From positions 1 through 32,513 of the forward strand of contig NZ_JAELTQ010000047.1 in NCBI RefSeq assembly GCF_016428905.1: a stretch of DNA of 32,513 bases, read 5' to 3'. The position numbers and the translations under genes are program-made. This document shows, piece after piece, positions 26,484 to 32,513 of the stretch. The notes under the pieces are model-generated. The model had not been told where the DNA came from and ran no database searches. It saw nothing but the letters and a program-made list of their open reading frames with translations. The stretch comes from Dyella sp. ASV24 (GTDB taxonomy: Bacteria > Pseudomonadota > Gammaproteobacteria > Xanthomonadales > Rhodanobacteraceae). The first letter of the stretch is position 1, and every line of letters starts with the position of its first letter.

Positions 26484-27059
26484 ATGTATCGAAACCCATG
26501 GATTTCTTTGCTTTGTGGCCTGGCGCTGACGCTCTTCCATGGCGCTGCGGCGGGCGCGACGGATTTTGAGAAAGCGGTGCAACGGGCGGATGCAGCGTCC
26601 ACTAGCTCCGTAACAACCCCGGCCATACACGACGGCGTGCCCGCGTGGTTGGTGGGAACGTGGGCCCTCGTGCGGTGTGACAGCGTTTATCCCGATGGCC
26701 GGCTCGCGGAGCCGTATGGACCGAGCCCGGAAGGGCTGTGGATCATCGATAGCCAGGGGCGCTACGTGATGCAGATCGTCCGAGCGGAGCGCGGACGTTT
26801 AGCTACCAATGACACATCCAAGAGCATGTCCGCCGAATATCAAGTGGCCTCGATGGAGGCCAGCTCGAACTACGGTTGGCTACGTGCCGACGGTATGCAA
26901 CTGCACGTGCATATCGCGCACGCGTCGTCCCTGCATGGGGACGACAGGGATACCTACGCCACCTATCAGCTTCAAGGCGATCAGCTGACCTATGCCGTGG
27001 ACCATGGTGCGCCGACGGAGGCGCATGGCGTCCTGGTATGGCGTCGTCTGGCCAACTGA
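26484..27059 (+). CDS. secreted lipocalin-like protein (first copy)
   Basis: A 191-residue exported protein with a signal peptide (WISLLCGLALTLFHGAAAGA). Its mature domain fits the lipocalin-like family: VGTWALVRCDSVYPDGR at the start of the barrel, GLWIIDSQGRYVMQIVR in the middle, and YQLQGDQLTYAVDHG leading to the final VLVWRRL strand. Ligand and function are unknown. The ATG at 26484 was chosen for the signal peptide; the frame is open further upstream. A second gene at 29433 encodes the same pattern with modest identity. The exported methyltransferase-like gene starts 46 bases downstream, so the two may share a transcript. Confidence 0.75.
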   Translation: MYRNPWISLLCGLALTLFHGAAAGATDFEKAVQRADAASTSSVTTPAIHDGVPAWLVGTWALVRCDSVYPDGRLAEPYGPSPEGLWIIDSQGRYVMQIVRAERGRLATNDTSKSMSAEYQVASMEASSNYGWLRADGMQLHVHIAHASSLHGDDRDTYATYQLQGDQLTYAVDHGAPTEAHGVLVWRRLAN

Positions 27060-27105
27060 GTTGGCGCAAATGACTTCAACCCCATGTTTTGGAGCGATAC
27101 CGTCC

Positions 27106-27888
27106 ATGAACAAGTTCTTGGTGCTCGGTTCCCTATGGTTTGTCACCACTACGCTGGCCCACGCCGACGCAATGACGCTGCCGGCGTATGCGTCCGCGGC
27201 GATTGCCGATCATGCTAGGCCGGATGTCGATACAGCGCGGGATGGCGATCGCAAACCAGCTGAACTGGTCGTCTTTGCGGGCATCAAGCCCGGTGACAGA
27301 GTGGCTGATCTTATTCCCGGCAGCGGCTACTTCACGCGCATCTTCAGCAAGGTGGTCGGACCGAAGGGACATGTGTACGCGGTCATTCCAGCAGGCCTTG
27401 CCCAGGGCGCACCGAAGAAGCTCGACAGTATCAAGGCACTGGCTGCTGACCCCGCGTACAGCAATGTCACGCTGACTATCCGACCTTACGATCAGTTTGG
27501 CGGCGACGAACCGTTGGACGTAGTCTGGACGTCCCAGAACTACCATGACGTCTACGGTGCAGTCAGTGTCTTCGCCGTACCCGGCACAACCGGCGCGGAA
27601 GAGGCGGCCATCATGGACGCTGCGGTTTTCAAGGCACTGAAGCCCGATGGTGTCTATCTGGTGACGGACCATGTGGCCAAAAGCGGCTCTGGCGAGCCTG
27701 ATGCCAAGAGCCTGCATCGCATCGACCCGGCGGTGGTCATTGCGCAGGCAAAAGCGGCCGGTTTCGTGCTGGAGGCGCGTAGCGACATCCTCGGCAATCC
27801 GAAGGACAGCCACGAACAGATCATTTTTTCGCCGGAAATCAAGGGACACACGGACCAATTCGTGTTGAAGTTCCGCAAGCCCCGTTGA
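27106..27888 (+). CDS. exported class I SAM-methyltransferase-fold protein (COG4798-like)
   Basis: The 260-residue product begins with a signal peptide (MNKFLVLGSLWFVTTTLAHA, then DAMTLP). A Rossmann-type methyltransferase domain follows, with motif I as VADLIPGSGYFTRIFSKVVG near residues 64-83 and an acidic strand end later (DVVWTSQNYHDVYG near 135-148). The C-terminal KPDGVYLVTDHVAKSG is also typical. The family is known from many proteobacteria with the same signal sequence, but its reaction is not established, and S-adenosylmethionine is not normally available in the periplasm. The start is supported by GGAG at 27091-27094 and by the signal peptide. A 6-base hairpin at 27896-27911 follows the stop. 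Confidence 0.85.
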   Translation: MNKFLVLGSLWFVTTTLAHADAMTLPAYASAAIADHARPDVDTARDGDRKPAELVVFAGIKPGDRVADLIPGSGYFTRIFSKVVGPKGHVYAVIPAGLAQGAPKKLDSIKALAADPAYSNVTLTIRPYDQFGGDEPLDVVWTSQNYHDVYGAVSVFAVPGTTGAEEAAIMDAAVFKALKPDGVYLVTDHVAKSGSGEPDAKSLHRIDPAVVIAQAKAAGFVLEARSDILGNPKDSHEQIIFSPEIKGHTDQFVLKFRKPR

Positions 27889-27895
27889 ATTTCGT

Positions 27896-27911
27896 GACGC
27901 TCCAAAGCGTC
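27896..27911 (+). terminator. weak hairpin after the methyltransferase-like gene
   Basis: GACGCT and AGCGTC pair perfectly around a 4-base loop, 7 bases after the stop codon. No T-run follows, so it may only stabilise the 3' end. Confidence 0.3.
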
Positions 27912-27979
27912 GGTGATTGCCGGCGTGGACCATGATCGCGACCCGTTCGCGCATGACGTAGTGAGCATTTCGTTGCAGC

Positions 27980-27992
27980 ACGTGCCGCACGT
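27980..27992. promoter_or_regulatory. dyad 1 upstream of the LysR gene
   Basis: ACGTGC-C-GCACGT is a perfect dyad with 6-base arms. The core CGTGC-N-GCACG recurs at 28028-28038, 47 bases away centre to centre, about four and a half helical turns. This spacing and repetition suggest a pair of operator sites. Confidence 0.5.
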
Positions 27993-28027
27993 CGCAACGC
28001 CATAGGCCTTCAAGGCATGCTGGCGTG

Positions 28028-28044
28028 CGTGCGGCACGTATACT
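28028..28044. promoter_or_regulatory. dyad 2 and possible -10 box upstream of the LysR gene
   Basis: CGTGC-G-GCACG (28028-28038) is immediately followed by TATACT (28039-28044), a good -10 candidate. No convincing -35 box sits 17 bases upstream, which fits a regulated promoter. Repressor binding here would block the promoter; autoregulation by the downstream LysR protein is inference. Confidence 0.45.
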
Positions 28045-28135
28045 CCGGGCGTACGCGCGGGCATCGATCGTCGCCGGACGCGCACTGAGCCAGCTCAGCG
28101 GCATTCTGAGCCATTCGCCAAGCAACGGGTTCACC

Positions 28136-28990
28136 ATGAAGAAGCTCGACCTCGACGCCGTCAAAGCGTTTGTGCTCACCGCTGAGCTGCAGAGTTTTAC
28201 GCGTGCCGCCCAGGCGCTGGACAGCACGCAATCGGCGGTCAGCATCAAGCTGCGGCGCCTGGAAGAACAATTGGGCCGACGCCTGCTGGAGCGCACGCCA
28301 CGACAAGTGCGCCTTTCTTCCGAAGGCGCTGCCTTTCTGGAGGCGGCGCGTGATCTGGTCGGCGCGCATGATCGCGCGATTGCCTCGTTCGACGTGGAAA
28401 AGCGCCGCATGGTCATCGGCATCAGTCACCAACTGGTGGGCAGCGAGTTGCCCGCACTGCTGCGACACATGAATGATCACGACCCTCATCTGGTGATTGA
28501 GTTGCGCGTGGCTGGTTCGCGCGAGATCAGCCAGGCCTACGAGGCAGGCACACTGGACGCAGCGCTGGTATTGCAGGCGCGCGAACAGCGACGCAATGGC
28601 GAAGTGCTGTTTACCGAATCGTTTGCCTGGATCGCCGCCGCAGACTGGCAACCCCGCGCCGGACAGCCACTGCCTCTGTCTACGCAGGGTGAGTCCTGCA
28701 GTATTCGCGCAGGCGCCGTGCACGCGCTTGATCAAGCCGGCATTGCCTGGACGGAGGTATTCGTGGGGAAGGGGGCTTCGGTGGTTGGCGCAGCGGCAGC
28801 CGCAGGGCTGGCTATTGCCGTGCTGGCGCGACGGGGTGCGCCCACCGGCACCATCGACATCGGTCCGTCACTGTCGTTGCCCATCTTGCCCACGCAAGAA
28901 GCTGTGCTCTATACCGCGCTCCATGACCGACGTTCACGCAACGCATTGCATACCTTGGCGGTGGCTTTCAAAGGCCTGGCTCAGGCGTGA
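28136..28990 (+). CDS. LysR-family transcriptional regulator
   Basis: The 284-residue protein has an N-terminal winged helix-turn-helix (residues 4-62: LDAVKAFVLTAELQSFTRAA, then STQSAVSIKLRRLEEQLGRRLLERTPRQVRLSSEG). A substrate-binding co-inducer domain of the PBP2 type follows from about residue 90. It is slightly shorter than the usual 295-310. The ATG at 28136 starts the family sequence; the open frame upstream is not protein-like. The gene sits alone on its strand after the methyltransferase-like gene, with a 247-base gap containing two matching dyads and a -10-like box. No divergent target gene is visible, so its regulon cannot be read from the context. Confidence 0.93.
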   Translation: MKKLDLDAVKAFVLTAELQSFTRAAQALDSTQSAVSIKLRRLEEQLGRRLLERTPRQVRLSSEGAAFLEAARDLVGAHDRAIASFDVEKRRMVIGISHQLVGSELPALLRHMNDHDPHLVIELRVAGSREISQAYEAGTLDAALVLQAREQRRNGEVLFTESFAWIAAADWQPRAGQPLPLSTQGESCSIRAGAVHALDQAGIAWTEVFVGKGASVVGAAAAAGLAIAVLARRGAPTGTIDIGPSLSLPILPTQEAVLYTALHDRRSRNALHTLAVAFKGLAQA

Positions 28991-29352
28991 TGCTGCTGAT
29001 CGGGTTCAGCGTGGACTGTTGTCGATGCGCGAGAAGCTTTTCGTCGCGCGCTTCGCAAAACATCGATCAGCAGCGTAAACAGGCGCAGGGTTGCCTGAGC
29101 GGCAACCAGTGGTGAGGGCTCGGCCCACCACGGTGACATCTGGGGCTGTGCTTTGTTGGCTGACGAGTCCTCTTGCTTCATGCGCGCGACCCTCTCTTTT
29201 ACGCCGAGGAAGGTAAATCGCCGCAAGCAGTCGAAACAGACCATGTGCGATACTTCAGTCATCGCGGCGCGACATGTACACGTCGCGTGATCGAAGACTT
29301 TCAGTGGCCATGGTTCCACCCGCGTCAGTAAAGCGGTATTGATAAAGCGCAT
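28981..29352 (-). CDS. possible small protein with CxC and CxxC motifs
   Basis: The gap between lysR and the second lipocalin-like gene contains one sustained open frame, on the minus strand. From the ATG at 29352 it gives 123 residues (143 from an ATG at 29412). Near the start, HATCTCRAAMTEVSHMVCFD continues to CLRRF, giving a CxC pair and a CxxC pair spaced like a small zinc ribbon. The middle is polar, a hydrophobic stretch follows (LVAAQATLRLFTLLIDVL), and the end is basic. Codon usage is unremarkable. GGAAT lies upstream of 29352. The stop overlaps the lysR end by 10 bases. I do not recognise a family; it may be a real short gene or a chance frame. Confidence 0.4.
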   Translation of the reverse strand: MRFINTALLTRVEPWPLKVFDHATCTCRAAMTEVSHMVCFDCLRRFTFLGVKERVARMKQEDSSANKAQPQMSPWWAEPSPLVAAQATLRLFTLLIDVLRSARRKASRASTTVHAEPDQQHHA

Positions 29353-29432
29353 CGCAGAAATATTCCGCATCGCCTGTGCACCGGAAAAGAGGCTCCATAG
29401 GATGCGGGCCATCTAACAACGGGGTATGTCAG
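28991..29432. other. intergenic region on the plus strand, lysR to second lipocalin-like gene
   Basis: No plus-strand gene is supported in these 442 bases. The only candidate is the minus-strand CxC/CxxC frame given separately. I see no clear terminator after lysR and cannot assign a promoter for the gene at 29433. Confidence 0.4.
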
Positions 29433-30002
29433 ATGCGCGTCTTGTCCGGACTTTTGTTATCAACCTTGCTCGCAAGCTCCTCCGCGTTCGCCATGGAAAG
29501 CAGCATGACCTCGCCCCTGGCCGGCACATGGACACTGAAGTCGGCATATGACCTGCACAACGACGGCAGCAAGACGTTCGGCTTCGGATCGAAGCCCACG
29601 GGAATTCTGATCGTGGGTGCACAAGGCGAGTATTCCCTGCAGGTATTTCGCAGCAACGAACCGACCTTCGCCGTGGATGAGCACGGTGCGCGCAAGGAGT
29701 TCAAGCCTGGCGAGCTGGCCAGCACGCACTACGGCCATGTGAAGCTGGACACCCAGGCGCACACGGTCACCTTCCACATTGACCAGTCTTATATCCAGCG
29801 ATGGAATGGTACCGTGCAGGTGCGTCCCTACACTTTGTCCGGCGACGAGCTGAGCTATCAGGTGCCACCTCAGCCCGGTAGCGACAGCGTGGCCGTATCG
29901 GTATGGCAGCGTGTCGGCAGCCCGCAGGCATCCGTATTGAAGGGCTCGGTGGAGCAGGGCTTGGCAATGCGCCATTCCGGTACCGATGTGGGGGCGCCCT
30001 GA
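29433..30002 (+). CDS. secreted lipocalin-like protein (second copy)
   Basis: A 189-residue exported protein with a signal peptide (MRVLSGLLLSTLLASSSAFA, then MESS). The mature domain repeats the pattern of the gene at 26484: AGTWTLKSAYDLHNDGSK, GILIVGAQGEYSLQVFR, YTLSGDELSYQVP and VSVWQRV. The two are probably distant paralogues. GGGG at 29420-29424 sits about 9 bases upstream of the ATG. The stop (30000-30002) directly abuts the next reading frame, so this gene and the DUF885 gene form an operon. A shared substrate or small-molecule role is possible, but the sequence does not show it. Confidence 0.8.
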   Translation: MRVLSGLLLSTLLASSSAFAMESSMTSPLAGTWTLKSAYDLHNDGSKTFGFGSKPTGILIVGAQGEYSLQVFRSNEPTFAVDEHGARKEFKPGELASTHYGHVKLDTQAHTVTFHIDQSYIQRWNGTVQVRPYTLSGDELSYQVPPQPGSDSVAVSVWQRVGSPQASVLKGSVEQGLAMRHSGTDVGAP

Positions 30003-30014
30003 GTGGGGATTGGA

Positions 30015-31805
30015 ATGGGTATGAAACGTTGGCGGGCGATGGCCGGACTGCTGGGTTGCGCGATTGGCATGTCGGCGCAGGGCAGTGATGTATCGCAGCG
30101 CGAAAAGGCATTCGACACGCTGCTGGCTGAGCAGTGGCAGCATCAACTGGAGGCTAGCCCTGAGTCGGCGACGACGTTGGGTGACCTGCGTTACAACGAT
30201 CGATGGAGCGATGCCTCGCTGGCGCATGTGGCAAGCGAACGCACCATTACCCTGAATTTCCTGAAACGCTTTGAGGCAGTGAACACCCAGGGCTTTGCGG
30301 ACGAGGAGAAGCTCAACCAGCAGCTCATGGTGCGGCAGCTGAAGCAGGATCTGCGCGCCATCGACCTGAAGCTGTACGAGATGCCTTTGGACTACCACCA
30401 CGGCATACAACTTCAGCTGCCCGGCTTGATCAGCTCCATTCCGTTCGACAACACCAAGGAATACGAGGACTATTTGGCTCGGCTGAAGGCGATTCCGCGG
30501 GTGCTGCAGCAGACCACGGAGGTTGCCCGCCAGGGCATGCGGGACGGCATGATGCCGCCACGGTTCCTCCTGGAAAAGGTAGCCGTCCAGATTGACGGCA
30601 TCGCCAAGCCGGCGGGTGCCGATAGCGCGTTTGCTTCGCCCCTGAAACATCTCCCGACCAACGTGTCGCCCGCCGATCAGGCACGTCTCCGGGCGGCGAT
30701 CATCGCTGCGATCGACAACGACGTGCGTCCTGCGTATCGCAAGCTCGGTCAGTTCGTATCCACGGAATATGCTCCGCACGGGCGCAGCGAGCCTGGCATA
30801 TGGCAGTTGCCGAGAGGGGACGAGATCTACCGTTTCGCGGTGGAGCAGATGACCACCACGGAGCAAACGCCCGCGCATATCCATGCATTGGGGCTGGCGG
30901 AGGTGACGCGCATCGAAGCGCAGATGACAGTAATCGCCAAGGCGCAGGGCTATACCGACCTGGCGAGCTTTCGCGCGGCGCTAAAAAGCGATCCGAATGT
31001 CCATGCGCGATCGCGAGAGGACATTCTCGATCGTTATCGCGGCTTCATTGCACAAATGCAGCCACAATTGCCCAAGCTGTTTGGACTGCTGCCCAAGACC
31101 CCGCTGGAAGTGGTGCCGGTGGAAGCCTATCGCGAGAAGGGTTTCCAGATTGCCTCGTACCAGCAAGGCACACCGGATGGCTCGCGTCCGGGACAGCTTT
31201 ACGTCAATACCGGTGACTATGCCAGTCGCACGACAGTAGACATGGAATCGGTGGCGTATCACGAAGGCATTCCTGGCCATCATCTGCAGCTTTCCATCGC
31301 TCAGACGCTGCCCGGCTTGCCGCCGTTTCGCCAACAGGCGGACTACACCGCCTATATCGAAGGCTGGGCACTCTACGCCGAACAGTTGGGCAAAGACATC
31401 GGCTTCTACAAGGATCCGCTATCGGACTACGGCCGCCTTACTGGAGAGCTATGGCGGGCAGACCGCCTGGTGCTGGATACAGGTGTGCACTACAAGCATT
31501 GGTCGCGGCAGCAGATGGTGGACTACTTTCGTGCCCACTCCAGCGTGGACGAAGCTGATATTCAGACCGAAACCGATCGCTACATAACCTGGCCCGGCCA
31601 GGCGTTGGCATACAAGATTGGTCAGCTGAAGATGTTGGAGCTGCGCGAGCGCGCAAAGAAGGCACTCGGCAGCCGTTTCGATATACGCGCTTTCCACGAC
31701 CAGATTCTCGGCGGTGGCGCCTTGCCACTGGACGTGCTGGATGCGCGCATCAATGCCTGGATCGATACCGTCAACAGCGGCACGGCTTCCGTTTCCCAGT
31801 CATGA
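30015..31805 (+). CDS. secreted DUF885-family metallohydrolase-like protein
   Basis: This protein of about 596 residues belongs to DUF885. The signature is present: VAYHEGIPGHHLQLSIAQ (about residues 413-430), then YIEGWALYAEQLGKDIG (about 447-463). The HExxPGHH plus downstream EGW motif is thought to bind a metal, as in M32-like peptidases; the biochemical role is largely uncharacterised. The N-terminus has a signal-like hydrophobic run (MAGLLGCAIGMSAQG); LLGC could be a lipobox, but the run is short. Possible starts are GTG 30003 and ATG 30015 or 30021; 30015 has GGGG 7 bases upstream. It lies 12 bases after the lipocalin-like gene and is surely co-transcribed. Confidence 0.88.
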   Translation: MGMKRWRAMAGLLGCAIGMSAQGSDVSQREKAFDTLLAEQWQHQLEASPESATTLGDLRYNDRWSDASLAHVASERTITLNFLKRFEAVNTQGFADEEKLNQQLMVRQLKQDLRAIDLKLYEMPLDYHHGIQLQLPGLISSIPFDNTKEYEDYLARLKAIPRVLQQTTEVARQGMRDGMMPPRFLLEKVAVQIDGIAKPAGADSAFASPLKHLPTNVSPADQARLRAAIIAAIDNDVRPAYRKLGQFVSTEYAPHGRSEPGIWQLPRGDEIYRFAVEQMTTTEQTPAHIHALGLAEVTRIEAQMTVIAKAQGYTDLASFRAALKSDPNVHARSREDILDRYRGFIAQMQPQLPKLFGLLPKTPLEVVPVEAYREKGFQIASYQQGTPDGSRPGQLYVNTGDYASRTTVDMESVAYHEGIPGHHLQLSIAQTLPGLPPFRQQADYTAYIEGWALYAEQLGKDIGFYKDPLSDYGRLTGELWRADRLVLDTGVHYKHWSRQQMVDYFRAHSSVDEADIQTETDRYITWPGQALAYKIGQLKMLELRERAKKALGSRFDIRAFHDQILGGGALPLDVLDARINAWIDTVNSGTASVSQS

Positions 31806-31893
31806 TGCGGTCGCGGTCGAGAGACGGTGACATCGTACGGAAAGTTGCGCGCCCTACAATCTCGTCGTAACAGAGTGCTGAAGTGTTGCGCCG

Positions 31894-32193
31894 GTGATCT
31901 GCGACCTGTGTTGCTTGTACAGGTGCAATAGACGTAGCGTGGCTGCTCATACGTTGCTCAGCGCCTTGACGTTGAAAGCGGACATGCGCTTGGCTCTTGG
32001 GCCCACCATCCACCCACACTGGACCAGTTACGACGCCAAGAATCATCGCTTGGCGGTCGCCGGCTACGGCGAAGACGGCCTATACACGTTGAACTTCGGC
32101 CCGAACACCGACGCACCCGCCATGAGCACCGCGTTCCACGATGACGGGGCAAACCTGGATTCGACTTCAGTAGTCTGCATTCGCCGCACGTAA
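31894..32193 (+). pseudogene. probable C-terminal remnant of a beta-propeller protein
   Basis: An open frame of 99 codons contains, from about 31976, a stretch that looks like the last blade of a YVTN/selenium-binding-type propeller (IHPHWTSYDAKNHRLAVAGY, then DGLYTLNFG and a DDGANLD turn). The upstream part is cysteine-rich and not protein-like, and no full-length frame precedes it. It therefore looks like the surviving 3' end of a larger gene, cut at about 31970. Family assignment is by resemblance only and weak. Confidence 0.4.
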
Positions 32194-32246
32194 GGACCGA
32201 GTCGGCGATGGCGCACAGGGCGGTGTTTGGGCTTTGACAGGACATG

Positions 32247-32432
32247 TCAGATCGAACGCGTCGCCACCGATGGCGAAACCCGTGTGGCGCGGACGGCGGG
32301 CCAAAGAACTGCCAACTGGCTAAGCAGGAGAAGCACGAGGGCTCCCATCGGCAGATAGGTCAAAGGCAGGCGCGAGAGTTCATAGTGGGATTGAGCCGAG
32401 ATACGTGTAATTTTGATAAGTAGAATGCCAAT
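32247..32432 (-). pseudogene. C-terminal fragment of a MacB/FtsX-type ABC transporter permease
   Basis: Reading the minus strand, 61 codons between stop codons give SHYELSRLPLTYLPMGALVL, a further hydrophobic stretch LLLSQLAVLWPA, and the ending RVSPSVATRSI. That combination (HYEL-RLPL-YLP, a hydrophobic last helix, an LWPA turn and a final VATRS) matches the C-termini of FtsX-like permeases in xanthomonad-type genomes. No start codon precedes it, and an in-frame stop at 32433-32435 cuts it off, so the rest of the gene is missing. The 5' break falls in an AT-rich segment. Confidence 0.65.
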
Positions 32433-32470
32433 TCATTTTATAGATCAATAACTTGCCGGTCTTTTAGTGA
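32395..32470. other. AT-rich junction segment
   Basis: This stretch is markedly AT-rich compared with the rest of the window, especially 32405-32455 (for example ATTCATTTTATAGATCAATAA). It lies exactly where the permease fragment loses its reading frame, which suggests a recombination or insertion boundary. Confidence 0.5.
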
Positions 32471-32474
32471 GTTC

Positions 32475-32495
32475 GCCGCCCTTCCGTCAGGCGGC
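32475..32495. repeat. inverted repeat at the right edge
   Basis: GCCGCC and GGCGGC pair perfectly around a 9-base loop. The dyad overlaps the stop codon (32487-32489) of a minus-strand frame that enters from the right edge and shows only its last eight residues, ending LALAA. It may be the terminator of that gene, or part of a mobile-element end; too little is visible. Confidence 0.3.
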
Positions 32496-32513
32496 CAAAG
32501 CCAGGTCGCCCTC

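Noticed and set aside
27133-28422. 429-residue minus-strand frame opposite the methyltransferase and lysR
   Set aside because: It spans two clear plus-strand genes and its translation has no family-like pattern.
29460-30884. 474-residue minus-strand frame opposite the lipocalin-like and DUF885 genes
   Set aside because: It is antisense to two genes with signal peptides and family motifs.

Overview
The window is GC-rich gammaproteobacterial DNA. Gene content, the LysR, lipocalin-like and DUF885 neighbourhood, and a permease tail at the right edge suggest the order Xanthomonadales, probably a Dyella-, Luteibacter- or Rhodanobacter-like genus. That placement rests on recalled family resemblance, not on a search.

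Positions 1-10124 hold the distal half of a type VI secretion system (T6SS) operon on the plus strand: tssL fused to an OmpA domain (cut by the left edge), tssM, tagF, pppA, ppkA and a small tail-anchored protein. Spacings are 3-12 bases or short overlaps. TagF, PppA and PpkA form a post-translational on/off switch. TssL and TssM are the envelope anchor. PpkA is unusual: its periplasmic end is a formylglycine-generating-enzyme-like (SUMF1) fold.

Positions 10238-19782 hold a two-partner secretion (TPS) locus on the same strand: an FhaC/HMW1B-like outer-membrane transporter, a 2239-residue filamentous haemagglutinin-like exoprotein ending in a close cysteine pair, and an unrecognised cysteine-rich secreted protein whose start overlaps the exoprotein stop. 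A convergent tssA (19814-20869, minus) closes the T6SS cluster on the far side, so the TPS genes are embedded inside a T6SS locus. This composite arrangement with its third secreted protein is the best candidate here for something undescribed.

Positions 21199-26245 hold a small orphan frame, a secreted beta-propeller protein (minus) followed by a strong hairpin, a cytochrome b561-type subunit overlapping a Tat-exported, probably lipidated molybdopterin enzyme, and an S41-like secreted hydrolase.

Positions 26484-31805 hold two related secreted lipocalin-like proteins. Between them lie an exported methyltransferase-fold protein, a LysR regulator with two matching dyads upstream, and a possible small cysteine-motif gene on the minus strand. 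The second lipocalin-like gene abuts a DUF885 metallohydrolase-type protein.

Positions 31894-32513 look decayed: a beta-propeller tail fragment, the C-terminal tail of a MacB/FtsX-type permease, an AT-rich junction, and the last codons of a gene entering from the right. No tRNA, rRNA, CRISPR array or complete insertion sequence was seen.
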